Shown here piece by piece: positions 1-11,401 of a stretch of DNA of 60,000 bases. The DNA lies in assembly GCA_914767715.1 (NCBI GenBank), contig OU612068.1:13084001-13144000 (forward strand), read 5' to 3'. The position numbers were made by a program, and so were the translations under genes. Every line of letters begins with the position of its first letter. The first letter of the stretch is position 1. The DNA is from Membranipora membranacea (lineage: Eukaryota; Bryozoa; Gymnolaemata; Cheilostomatida; Membraniporidae). The notes below the pieces were generated by a model. The model ran no database searches. It worked only from the letters and a program-made list of their open reading frames with translations, and was not told the origin of the DNA.

Positions 1-2097
1 TATGTCTGGGATTAATGAGTTATAGCAATGCTGGAATGATAGATAACCTAGAATCCATGGCAAAATACAGTTAAGTTTATTATAAAATCAGATATTTGGT
101 ATTAGCTGATTCCGGCATGAGTTACCACATGGGTATGTTCTCAGTTTTGTATATACCGACTGGCGCTGATATTAATGCCCTCTTGCTAACCATGATAATA
201 GTTATTCATAAAAATAATATAATAGTTATTTTAATCTAAAAAATGATGTAATTGTAACAAAAGAAGAAATTCGAATGAAATATGAAGTTAGCAAAGAGTA
301 TTCACATACGCACCACGTTTTTTTCTTGTTGTTCTAATTGATCCTAGCTTGTGATTTCGATTAGAAACAATCCAGCCGTGGTTGTATTAAAAATAATCAG
401 TGCGCTGTATTCAACAGGATTACAAGTATTGTCTAAAGTCATGAGACAAGTTTGAAACAATCACTCATTTGTTCACATAATTTACACCTGCTTCACAGAT
501 CATGCGTCTGTAGGGTGTTGTAATACAGTGAGCTGATCAACGATTATAGCAGCTAATGTTCGACCATAATAGCAGCAATGAACTCACATGATAGAATATT
601 ATATTTGGTGGTTTGTACCAGCTTGTATGACGCAAACCCAGCAGTATAGTTGTCTTTTGTGACACAATAACCCGGGGATGTGGTGAATAGGACTGCACAA
701 CACAAGGGTCCAAAGCCGAAAATGTGCTTCTGGCGTTACCAAGTTTAATCTGTGTATGAATGATTAACAGTCCATGTTGTGATAGTTGTGGATATTTTTG
801 TTTTTTTCATACAGATTGAGAAGATAACTCTTGATCACGCCAACCTTCAGATCATTTTATATGGACGCAGCAGGGAGGCTGTAAAAACTAGGCTAATAAT
901 TTTCTAATCAACTGGTAATAATAAGCAAATTTTGACTCGTGAATTTTCTTTGCTAGACTTTGTTGAAAACCTTTGAAAAAAACAAGATTCTATATTTGAC
1001 AAATTCAATGCAATTAATGAATATATATATAAACAAGGTATAAACAAGGATGAATGTCTTTGTAGAACTCATTGTTGGCCGGGTAGAGAAAGAACAGAAA
1101 AACGCAAAAAGACTTGTATAGACCATTTTAACTCAAATAATCATAACTAATTAAAATTGGAAATTGCCGTCGAATCAGACATTTATTATTTTGCTTTCCC
1201 AAATAAAATGGCCGAGGCGAAACTCATTTGTATCATTAGTTATTTAGCTTTGGAATTTTTGGGCATGTTTTCAGTGATGGCATGAATAAGTGACCCATTT
1301 TCTTTTTTTTATATGAAAAACATTAGTAATAATGAATTGTTGCTGACAATAAAAGTATATATATATATATATATATATTCTGAAATAAGCAAGCTAAAAA
1401 AGTGTATTATTCATTTTTGTATTGTTTATGAAAATGAGCATCAAGCAAACAAAAGGTTATGCACATTGATGTGTGTAATGCATTCTTTATCTTCTTTCCC
1501 AGACCAGTAGTAATAATGTTTTGTGCCGGAAAGTTGAATGGTTATATTTTATTTGGTGAGTGTTCTATCACTGTCATTTGATTTGAAAACTTTCTGGCAA
1601 TTCACAGCAATATGAATCTAAACAAAAATGAAGATGACCCGCATTAAAATTCACTTTGGTTAAGATAAGTTTTCTCACTAGCTTTAGGCCTACTCCAGGC
1701 CTGCAGACTGAATGTTTCATTGTTTTTAATCAAACGAACTGAAAGCTTAGACTATCGACGACCAACATATTTAGCCTGAGAGCCCTGTTTATGAGGAAAC
1801 AGAGGGTGGGCTTCCCTTAAGAGGGATGCTCATTACCCGAAGTCGTCGTCCTGAGAGTGTGATACATCCTAGTAAACTTGTATGCATCCTAGAGGTGAGA
1901 CCATGGAGGACCTACCAATCTTGAGTGTGTAGCAAGCTGCCAGAAACTGAAACAGGCACTGATCGCCCATTGGCAGTGACACTTTGATCTTAGCCAATAG
2001 ACCGAGAAGCGAAGCGATTTAGCCTGAGAGCAGCGGCATTTGTTGGGGCTGCTAGACAAGGCGACCACAGATCCGCTCTTTACACTCAATTACATGA
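1..2097. other. Left-edge intergenic DNA, no gene seen
   Basis: No exon chain with usable splice sites and phase was found on either strand. The stretch is AT-rich with short runs of A/T, including a TA dinucleotide tract at about 1356-1378. The open frames here (about 60-66 codons) have no recognisable composition or motif. An upstream first exon of the first Ly6-like copy could lie here, because that copy has no obvious signal-peptide exon, but I could not identify one. Confidence 0.5.
1356..1378. repeat. (TA)n microsatellite
   Basis: About eleven consecutive TA units. Similar tracts occur at about 7663-7684 and around 27149-27190. Confidence 0.9.
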
Positions 2098-2197
2098 GGT
2101 AGCAACTCAATGCGGAGTGCCCTATTTCAATGCAGTACTTGCCATGATTCTTTTTCACTCCTTTCATGTCTTGGGTTTATATTGACGGAAACTATAG

Positions 2198-3628
2198 CTA
2201 TAAAATGCTATGAATATAACTTTGATGAAGTCCAAAATAAACAAGAATGTAAATGGCAAAGTGGAGGATGGAAAGCAGGAGATTATTTCGGATTTAATTA
2301 TTTTTCCCTAGAATTTGGTCACCCCAGAGACTCATGTTATACATTGCTTTCGACGGAGGGAGGTAAGTGTCATCTATGTTCCTATGTCTATGTTCCTGTG
2401 TCAATGTTCTTACTTCTATGTTCATATGTCTATGTATGTTCCTATCTCAATGTTCTTATGTCTATGTTCTTATGTCTATGTTCCTAGTGTCTTACTCTTA
2501 AGTCTATGACCCTCCCTGATGACAGGTTCCTATAACAGCATCAGAGCAGGGAATCGTGTCGTCTTGATCAATACGATCAGCATTCTTGGTCTGATCCTAC
2601 TCGTAAAATGTAACTTCATTTGAAGTACATGTGGTAGTTTGTCAGCAGTCAGATGTTCTCGATATTCAGTAGTAACCAATTTCAAGTTAAAGTTATCGTG
2701 AGGTAATCAGGTTTTTGGTACCATTCTAAAGTTCGCAGTCTATTTTAGAAAACTGATGTAAGGTTTATTAACAGCAAGTGGCCCAGTTTTAACTGATTTT
2801 CACTCAAAGTTTTGATTGGAAGGTACTAAAAGAGGTACTCTAGAACTCTAGAATGATACAAAAAACCTAATTCCTTCACAATCACTTTAATTTAAGAAAG
2901 TTGTGAAAAATGACATAATATGGACCATCCAAATTTGTAAACAAGATATAGTGCAAATGCCATTTGAAGGCCATTCTACTGAACTTTTCAAATTTTTCAA
3001 CTAGAGAATGTTTGCATTGTATGTTTTCGAAACTTCAAGACGCCTCTGATTAGTCACAATTGAAGAATAGCAGTTTCGTTATTACTCCTTTCACTTTCAC
3101 GACCTTCTAGACTATTATAGAATTAAGGACTACCTACAATCCTATTTTATTTAAAATAATGAGTATAAAATACCGAGGGGATCGTTATATAGGTCATACG
3201 GTATATGTTTTTTACCCTTATCATCAGTGAGGTTTTTCATGTTGTGCAAACATAACTAGCAACCAATTTGCCAAATACAAACAAAGTTACAGCACTATGT
3301 AAAATATTCATTTTTAAATAGGTTGCCCCTGATCATTTTAATTGGACCTTAAATATAAGGGGTATTTTTTTATTTTAGTAAATAGATCTTGTGGTAATGG
3401 TGCTCTGGATTTGATAGTCCCAGTCGGAAGTAATAAATTTCAGAAGATCTGGGAAAACAGAAAGAGCATTAGCAGTTAGGCATCTGTTGCCTTATATACG
3501 GAATGAAACAAAAGGAGAGATATGCAGATGCCAAGGAGACCTGTGTAACACGTCTAGTCCACGGATTCTCTCACAGCTGTCGTTAATAATACTTACAGTG
3601 ATATGTCAACTTTTCGTTGCAAACATCT
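2198..3628 (+). pseudogene. Ly6/three-finger family gene copy 1, frameshifted
   Basis: This is the first member of a three-copy tandem array. Exon 2 is 2198-2362: the acceptor ends ACTATAG, the first residues are AIKCYEY, and it enters and leaves in phase 1, exactly like the homologous exons of copies 2 and 3. Exon 3 starts at 3379 after TATTTTAG and encodes NRSCGNGALD, matching RSCGSNALD in the other copies. It then meets an in-frame TAG at 3477-3479. The family C-terminus (ICRCQGDLCN, then a hydrophobic tail ending in TGA at 3628-3630) is preserved but one base out of frame, and a conserved Cys in the GC(H)DL segment is missing. No exon equivalent to the MAGNMQF signal exon was found; an open frame from ATG 2110 could provide a hydrophobic start instead. 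I read it as a decayed or mis-assembled copy; an unusual splice form is possible but less likely. Confidence 0.6.
2376..2489 (+). repeat. Imperfect ~12-14 bp tandem repeat (TATGTC/TATGTTCC)
   Basis: About nine degenerate units built on TATGTCTATGTTCC and close variants lie in the intron just after the exon 2 donor at 2363 of Ly6 copy 1. The repeat gives a misleading open frame rich in CSYVYV. Confidence 0.8.
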
Positions 3629-4879
3629 GACCAGTCCAGAAAAGTGAAACTGATTGCTTCAAAGCTTGTATGAAAGAATGAATGCTTACTCAGATTAATG
3701 GTTGATTTGTATTGTTCATCGTTCAACAAAGGCAGCTCTTTTCATATAATAAAATGATATTGGAAATGGTGATGTTCTTATTGAAGAGAAGATTAAGATT
3801 AAGAAGAATTCTATTTTTGTGTTATCTCTCCGCAAAAAAATGCTCACCCAAGTTAGGAAACAGTGTTTGCGTTGCAATGAGGATAGGTATAGAGACTGAA
3901 ATTTCAAGGTGGGCTGAGGTTTCACAGAGGGGAAACCTACTTACTTCTTTGGCAGAACATTCCATGGCTCGAGCTTGGCCGATGCCTTATACAAAATTGT
4001 TTATTTTGATAAATTAATATCTCACAATTGATGTGAAACTTTTTTTTCAATACACACTGAGTTTTCTTTTCTGATTTTCAGACAGGGGTATTTCCAGAGT
4101 TTGGATTTAACGCTTGGAGCATGTGAGGGCTGACCTAGATAAGCTTGTACTTCCCTTTCCTGGTTTGTTGTTGGTGTGAGATTTACTTATCATGTGGAAC
4201 ACAAGGTTATGCAATCCGAAATGTTGCCTGCTGACTATACCATCATCAGGTATAACGTTTTACTTGTTCATAACATATTAGAAAAGTTGCGAAACCCACC
4301 TTGAAGAGTTAAAATATGCAAGAAACAGTTACACTTTTAATGCTGTACGACACCTTCTACTTGTCCAGCGAAATTATAATCCAGTATGAGAGGTTGTTGT
4401 TCACTATTTTGTGAGAGTGCAACTCCGAATCACAAAAATGCCTATCATCATTACTCATACGTGACAAAGACTTCATGTCTCAAAATAAGACAGCCACAAA
4501 ATTTTGCACCCTCACTATTATTAACGTCAAGGCATACTTTGTCTCAGCCTCAAAGGTATTGAATTTATTCACCTAGACTGAGTAGCTAGATTGGGGAAAA
4601 AAATGGAAACCCATAATCTGGAAAAAAACTTGGACCTAGGGAAGACATAGGTTTTGGTATCTTATAACCATGAACACTGGGAGTAGCCTTTTCTTTATGA
4701 AAGTTAGCGCCGCCATCGCTGTGATGCAAGCACCTGTCCTACAAAAATGGTAGACAGTAGGTGGGTTTTATTCATAACATTACTCAAAACAATCAAGAAA
4801 ACGACTCTATAACTCCTCATGCACTTTTACCACAACAATCACAGCTTTATGTCTTACACTATACAGGCTATCTTCAAGC

Positions 4880-5821
4880 ATGGCTGGTAACATGCAGTTC
4901 GTCATCACCACTCTTCTCTGTGGTGAGTCCCTTATCAGTGTGATCAATATATATTTTATTGAAACTTATGTTCATGTCTCGAATTTTAAACTGCAAGAAA
5001 CATCCATACACGAAACACTAGAAGTAGTAATTTTTTTGTAGATAGATGCAGACTTAAAATGAAGATCAACAATAAATGATATAATTGTCTTCTCTTGTAA
5101 AAAAGGAGGATAACGACTTACTGATTTTAAAAAATTACGTCTTTACGTGTACAGTTTAAATTTTCTTTGAAGGAATCGTGGTGAGATCGGAGGCACTAGT
5201 GAAATGTTACAGCGCTTCTATCGAGGATCCTTTCCTAAATGCAACCACTTGTGCCAGCGGTACATCACATGCTGTCCCTCAACTTTACGCAACTTTTGTG
5301 GACCCGACAAAAAATAGTAATGGGGTATCTGGCTCGTGCTATTCTGCTTTCAAGAATGATACAGGTTGGTTCATGAAAAACTTCTAAATACTTAATATTT
5401 ACTCTATTTGGCAACCTGGCCTGGGAATTATGATTTCACACATTTTGCTTTTGAAATGTATATTATCTAGCTATAATATTTTGCATGCACACATGTTTTT
5501 ATTGTAAATTCAATAAAAACTGAAGAGGGAAAATCAAATATAGACAACAAAATTTTATCTTTTAATTTTCTAGCACTGAGGTCATGTGGCAGTAATGCTT
5601 TAGATAAGGCGGTACCTATTGGCTGTCACGACTTAGGTATGATAGTGATGACAGTGTCGGAAGAAACTGAAGTCAGGAATGGAACTGAAGATTATATGAT
5701 ATGTAGGTGCAAAGGAGATCTATGCAATTATGGTAATGGCTGCTCACAAAACGCACCTATGTCTCTATTAATGCTAAGCTTATTCCCTGTGTTAACTGTT
5801 GTCATGTCCGAGAGCATTTAA
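4880..5821 (+). CDS. Ly6/uPAR-like three-finger protein, GPI-anchored (copy 2)
   Basis: Three exons: 4880-4922, 5173-5364 and 5574-5821 (TAA), joined in phase 1 at both introns, giving 160 residues. Exon 1 encodes the start of the signal peptide (MAGNMQFVITTLLCG). The mature part begins near VKCYSASI, the classic Ly6 start in which the first Cys follows a short beta strand. Exon 3 has RSCGSNALD, IGCHDL and ICRCKGDLCN, the last being the family C-terminal CxC...D.CN signature. The tail is hydrophobic (SLLMLSLFPVLTVVM) with no basic residues after it, typical of a GPI-attachment signal. Ly6 proteins are small extracellular beta-finger proteins held by disulfides; the partner cannot be read from sequence. 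The 5' flank (about 4760-4879) and 3' flank are closely similar to those of copy 3, showing recent tandem duplication. AATAAA lies at 5946-5951. Confidence 0.85.
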
Positions 5822-7825
5822 ATGACGACATCTGCTTTATTTTAGTTCGTTCAAAAAAACGGATGAGCATGTGTACTTGAGGCTCACTTACATAAAATAT
5901 TTTCATGTATATTATTTTTGTGCTGTTTTATACAATTATTCCAAAAATAAAGATAGCCAAAGATCAAAAAATACCATGCTGTTGTTTTGCATAAATGAGT
6001 TCCCAAATATAGGACACCAGCTCTCTATTCTTGAGGCATTTTTTCAATTCTGCAGCATGTTATTTTGCATTAGTCACATTTCAGAACTGGGTTATGTTTT
6101 GAATCATTCAAGCTTGTAACAAAACCTAACTTACCTAAGGCATATAAGAATAACAGAACCATCTACCAAGCTTTCAGGTTTTGTTATCAATGAAAAACTC
6201 ACCTGGTCAGATCACATTGACTCTCCATAAATGATAAGGTTCAAAATAATGTATATCTATTAAGGATAATGAGAGGCTTTCTGAATCGAAAATCTGTTAT
6301 TTGCTTTTTTTTTTCCTTTTTTTTCTCTGCCATTTTAAATCCGAAACACATTCGTACAATGACTTATCTCCAGAATTTGTGACCATATCGCTTTCGATCT
6401 TACAGAAAGTGTTTTAGGATAACCGCAAATATACAACACACTTCACGTCATTTAATACCGTCTTGAGATTTATATGATTCAATTCAGTTGCTACCACTTC
6501 CACAGCTTTCTAGATACTCTACAGCTATTCTTGGTTTCCAGATTTTACACCAAACCTGTCCTAGTTTTACATATAAATAATGATTTTCATCCTCACTCAC
6601 ATCGAGTCCTGACCCGAAATATGTATATTCTACGTGGCAGTTGTAACTATGTTCTTTGTATTATCATCAAAGTGTTCAACAACCTGCCATTTGGAATCCG
6701 ATCTTGCAAGTTATTGTTAGCTCTAAAAAGCAGACCGCATGAATTTTATTTGTCATCAAAAATTTGTATGTTTGGAATTTAACAGTTTGTTATTCAATAT
6801 CAATATTTTACTGTCAAAGAGAAAAAGACATGGTCTCAAATATTGAGAGAAGTAACAACCTACCCTTGTGTTGTCCTTTTCTTCTTCCTCATTTTTTTTT
6901 ACATTAATAATCGTTGAACAATTTTAACCATGTATAAACAGGATCATCTGACAAAGTCATCGTGATCATCTAGTTCTAGATCATATATATATTATATTGT
7001 GAACTTCATTAACCACCGATCAATGCATGAAGCAAATAGGACCATGTGAAAACAACAAAAAGTAAAAGAAGCAATAAGAAGCAATATATAATGTTCAATT
7101 TAACTATTTTGATTTTCTCTTCATATATTTTACAACCTCTCTTGTGAAGACATTATAATAATGGTGTATCAATCGATTCTCCCAACACAAATCATTATCA
7201 TTTTTTCCTTTCTATTTTTACCCTAACTTTTGCCGTAACTTATTTGGCAAATTATGGGAAACATCGGTCCAAGATGATATTATCTGCCAAATAAAATAAT
7301 GAATATATAAATAAAATAGTTTATATATAAATAAAATAGTGTATATATAAAAATAGAGTAGCTTTTAAGTGTCATAAATGTGTGTATTTGGCCCCAACTA
7401 AGTGTCACTCAAAAATAAGGAGTTATTTTATATGACCCACAAAAAAATCATGTCTTAAATCCTCTTAAATAATCATGTTGGGCATCATTAACCCAATAGT
7501 ATTATTAATGGTAGTTAAAATAGCCTGACATGGTCGGACAACTTCAATGCAAAGATTTGCCCTACTGAGTCATTCATATATATGAATCACTCATTGTCCA
7601 GGGTTTTTATGGGTACCAATCGTGGGATATATAATATATGACACTTCATTGCACAAATGTGTGTATATATATATATATATATATAAACCTACAGCCATAA
7701 TGGTAGACAGAGGGCAGGTAATATTCATAACATTTCTCAAAACAATCAAGAAGATGTCTAAATAATCTAAATTTACCACAACAATCACAGCTTTACGTCT
7801 TACACTTTACAGGTGATCTTCAAGC
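5822..7825. other. Intergenic spacer between Ly6 copies 2 and 3
   Basis: The first ~300 bases are the 3' flank duplicated after copy 3, and the last ~130 bases are the promoter-side sequence shared with copy 2 (CTCAAAACAATCAAGAA, then CCACAACAATCACAGCTTTA before the ATG). Between them the DNA is AT-rich with a TA tract at about 7663-7684. No other gene is seen. Confidence 0.6.
5946..5951 (+). terminator. AATAAA polyadenylation signal, Ly6 copy 2
   Basis: AATAAA about 125 bases after the stop codon, in a segment conserved with the matching position after copy 3 (both read AATAAAGATAGCCAAAGATCA). Confidence 0.6.
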
Positions 7826-9768
7826 ATGGCTGGTAACATGCAGTTCATCATAATAGTTCTTCTCTGTGGTGAGTCCCTTATCAGTGTGATCAATAATAAA
7901 TGTTTTATTATTTTATTTGTCTGCCACACAAGGATGTTTGACCATTAGGCACAATATTCTTATTCTCAAATTCTCTCTATAAGGTGAACGCCATCACGTG
8001 AAATTCAAGATCAATTTTTCGGTCCCTAAACAATCCATTTGACTTTAGCTCATCCTGATAACTTTTAATTTGTTGATTCCCACCACTGTTTTCTCTATAT
8101 TGGTGTTTTTATCACACTGTGACATGAATTGACAACAGGGGTTTTCCCTTGCCTGTTGGAAAGCCAGAAGTCATTTTCCTAGTCAAAATTTGTGACTAGG
8201 TCATTGATCTGGATTCGAGAGCCACAAGATATGGGTATATGAGCGAAAAGTCATGGCTCATGTTTCACTGATTAGTAGGAGAGCAAATCATAACATTTAG
8301 TAACTACAATAAGTACTAAAACAACATAAATCTTCAGACAATGACACTTTTTGCTGGTTTTTATGTTGTTTTTTTGTACTTTCTTTGACATAAATTCTCC
8401 TCTCTAAATATCTTCACCTGGTAAACATCAATAACACCACAACATTGCACTTACACAAGATGCTAATCAATATTTGTGATGGGAAACAATATTATGGCCG
8501 GTTTTAGTGAGTCGGTTTTTACCCGCTGCAGTGATGAATTACAGCTGAGATATATATACTTTTTATTGGATGAGGCAATGAGTAATGAAAATGCGATATA
8601 ATAATCATGTACTGCAATTCAGTCAAAGGTACTAGAGTCTAGACCAAAAGAGATATGCAACACTAAGAATGATAGATATTAGAAGTAGCTAGATAATAGC
8701 AGGTACATCACAGTAGATATTATAGTTGTCTTCTCTTGCGAAGGGGAAGGACAACAAACCACCAACTAAATATTCCTTCAGAAATCTCATGTTGAGAAAA
8801 TAGAACAAATTTCTTTTTAAAGGTATTGTGGTGAGATCGGAGGCGGTGAAATGTTACAGCTCTTCTATTGAGAATCCTTCCCTAAATGAAACCACGTGTA
8901 CCAGCGGTACAGAAGAAGCTGTGCCTGAATTTTTCGCACGTTTTGCGCCCCCAACCAAAGTTAACAATGGGGCATCGGACTCGTGCTATTCTGCTTTCAA
9001 TGAAGATGGAGGTTTGTTAATGATAAATTTCTAAATACCCTGCAAGAACAATATTTTTTACTTGATATTTTGAATATTTCGCAACCTGGCCTGGGAGTTA
9101 TGTTTTCACAAATTTTGCTTTAGTTATTCCTATCATCTAGCTAGCTGATTAAAGTACAGACACACTTCCATCAGCTGTCAGTTTTGTTATATTGTTCCGT
9201 GGCATACTACATTATCCCCGTGATCGTGACCATAACTTTGTTAGTGAAAGGTCGTTCTTAGAGTTTGGCTGTACATAGATGACTATTTCTTATCTTAACT
9301 AGCCTGTTGAGTGGAAGCCAAAGCACCTTTTTGGTGGTGTAGCGCACATTGGAAAATATATACTATTCTCAGTAAACTCAGCATCTTTCCTGAGCCGATC
9401 TATTTTTTCTATGCAATATTTATTCATAGTTGAGAAGTCTCATTTTTGATGGGAACTTAATAACAACTGTAGAGGGAAAATCGAATACAGAATACAAATT
9501 TTTATCTTTTGATTTTATAGCAATCCGGTCATGCGGCAGTAATGCTTTAGATAAGCAGGTAACTGTCGGCTGTCACGACTTAAGTAAGTTAGTGATGAAT
9601 GTAACGGAAGAAACTGAAGTCAGGAATGGAACTGAAGGTTATATGCTATGTAGGTGCCAAGAAGATCTATGCAATCTTGGCAATGGCTGCTCACAAAACG
9701 CACCGATGCCTCTGTTGATGCTAAGTTTATTCCCTGTGTTAACTGTTGTAATTTCCAAGAGCATTTAG
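7826..9768 (+). CDS. Ly6/uPAR-like three-finger protein, GPI-anchored (copy 3)
   Basis: Three exons: 7826-7868, 8823-9011 and 9521-9768 (TAG), both introns phase 1, giving 159 residues. The signal exon reads MAGNMQFIIIVLLCG. The mature chain starts at VKCYSSSI and carries TTCTSG, DSCYSAF, RSCGSNALD, VGCHDL and MLCRCQEDLCN, followed by a hydrophobic GPI-type tail (PLLMLSLFPVLTVVI). It differs from copy 2 by many replacements concentrated in exon 2 (the finger-loop region), while exon 3 and the flanks are more alike, a pattern expected when loops diversify after duplication. One residue is deleted near the start (SEAVKC against SEALVKC). Several N-x-T/S sites are present. AATAAA is at 9898-9903. 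Confidence 0.85.
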
Positions 9769-9897
9769 ATGACACATGCTTTAATTCATTCAGAAAAGGA
9801 ATGGGCGTGTACTTGTAGCATTGAGGCTCACCTATATAACATTAAATATATCAATTATTATGTATACGCTGTGTTGTTTTATACAATGATTCCAAAA

Positions 9898-9903
9898 AAT
9901 AAA
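9898..9903 (+). terminator. AATAAA polyadenylation signal, Ly6 copy 3
   Basis: AATAAA about 130 bases past the stop, in 3' sequence duplicated with copy 2. Confidence 0.6.
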
Positions 9904-10109
9904 GATAGCCAAAGATCAAGAAATACCATGCTGCTGTTTTGCACAAGCGAGTTCCCAAATTATGAGACAAGTTCTCTATTCTTGAGATTCTTGAGTTCAA
10001 TCTAACAGCAGCTTATTCTGCATAAGTCTCACTCTAGAAATGGTTTATGTGTGTTGGATCATTCAGGCCGATCAAATCATCCGTTGAGCAGGTGCCATTT
10101 CTTATCCCA

Positions 10110-11401
10110 AAAATATTTGAACTATTCTTAGATGATGTTTGGAGCCATGAGGCATTTTCTGCACATTTTGGAATGTCAGTTATCTATCCAAAGGGAAGGC
10201 AAGGCAATAACATTGCAATTTCAGATCCGGACAAAGGAATTGACAAAACCATATTATAAAAATATTGATTTACCAATAATATCCACATGCTAAGGGAATT
10301 GGAGCTAAACCAAGGATTACACACAATGCTGTACAATAGGATGCATAGACAAATGGCCGTAGCCTTATCACATTTTCAAAAGTTCAAATTTATTTTCCTC
10401 CCATTTTAACAGTAAATATTTGTTGCGTTTTGTTAGTTAAATCGCCATACCACAACATTTCTTGTCTTGGGAAGTTAAAACAGCAATTTAGAATCATATT
10501 TTCAGTTTTTATCAGCACAGTGTATCTTTGAAGAAAACACGCAGTCTCATGTAAAAAAATTGATGTCATATCCCCAGCATGGTCCAAAATGTTCCATACC
10601 TTTCTGATTCAACCATTAAATGCTAAAGGTTTCTCCTCCATTCACTACCATTTGATGGGCCAGTGATACAGCCCCGTACCAGTAATCATTAAGCATGACA
10701 TGTGTGTCCTCTCACCGGGGAACTGGGGCTACATCTCTGCTCACACAAAAACAAAGTCCAGTAGAAGTTATACCTCCTTTACCAATGGGCAGATGACTCC
10801 AACGTATGTGACCCTATATATCATCAGTCCAGGTAAAATTGTAGCAATAGTATTTTGTGACCAATGAACTAATTCATTGTTCATTGTTGTGACATTACTT
10901 TTATTTTATTTATAACACTCAATAAATATGAAATGTTTTGATTTTGATAGGATGACATTGCAATAAATTTCAAAGCGCTAGTTTCATGTAGGTTCATTAA
11001 ACTTGCCATAATTTGTGACTAAAATGATGTATATATCTTGCGTGAATCATTGCTCCGGAAAATGTCATACTAGTGGGTGTTATATATCAATTTGATAGGA
11101 CGGACTGGAGTATCGAAATAATATGTAAACAGAATTCCTTCCTGTGTACAGTAGGTATACTAATAACAGCACAACCAAGTGTGAATTTCACATGATTAGC
11201 TATTCAAGTGTTCATAGTGATATCACAGAGTAATGATATATCCTTATTCTGTGGTGATATGTAACTCTTCAAATGATATCAACTTTTCTGACGAGGGCGT
11301 TGACATCGATTACTGTCTGAAAAGGTAAGTTGTTGTTCATGTATCGTTCCAAATGTATATAATAATATGCCGTAGTATATGCGTGTGTGTGTGTTTGCTG
11401 T
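10110..11401. other. Intergenic DNA, no gene seen
   Basis: Lies between the convergent Ly6 array (+) and the neuropeptide-type gene (-). AT-rich, with a short GT run near 11385. I found no exon chain on either strand. Confidence 0.5.

Noticed and set aside
3430-3443. GTAATAAATTTCAG as a mini-intron rescuing Ly6 copy 1
   Set aside because: Fourteen bases is far too short for an intron, and its removal does not restore the frame.
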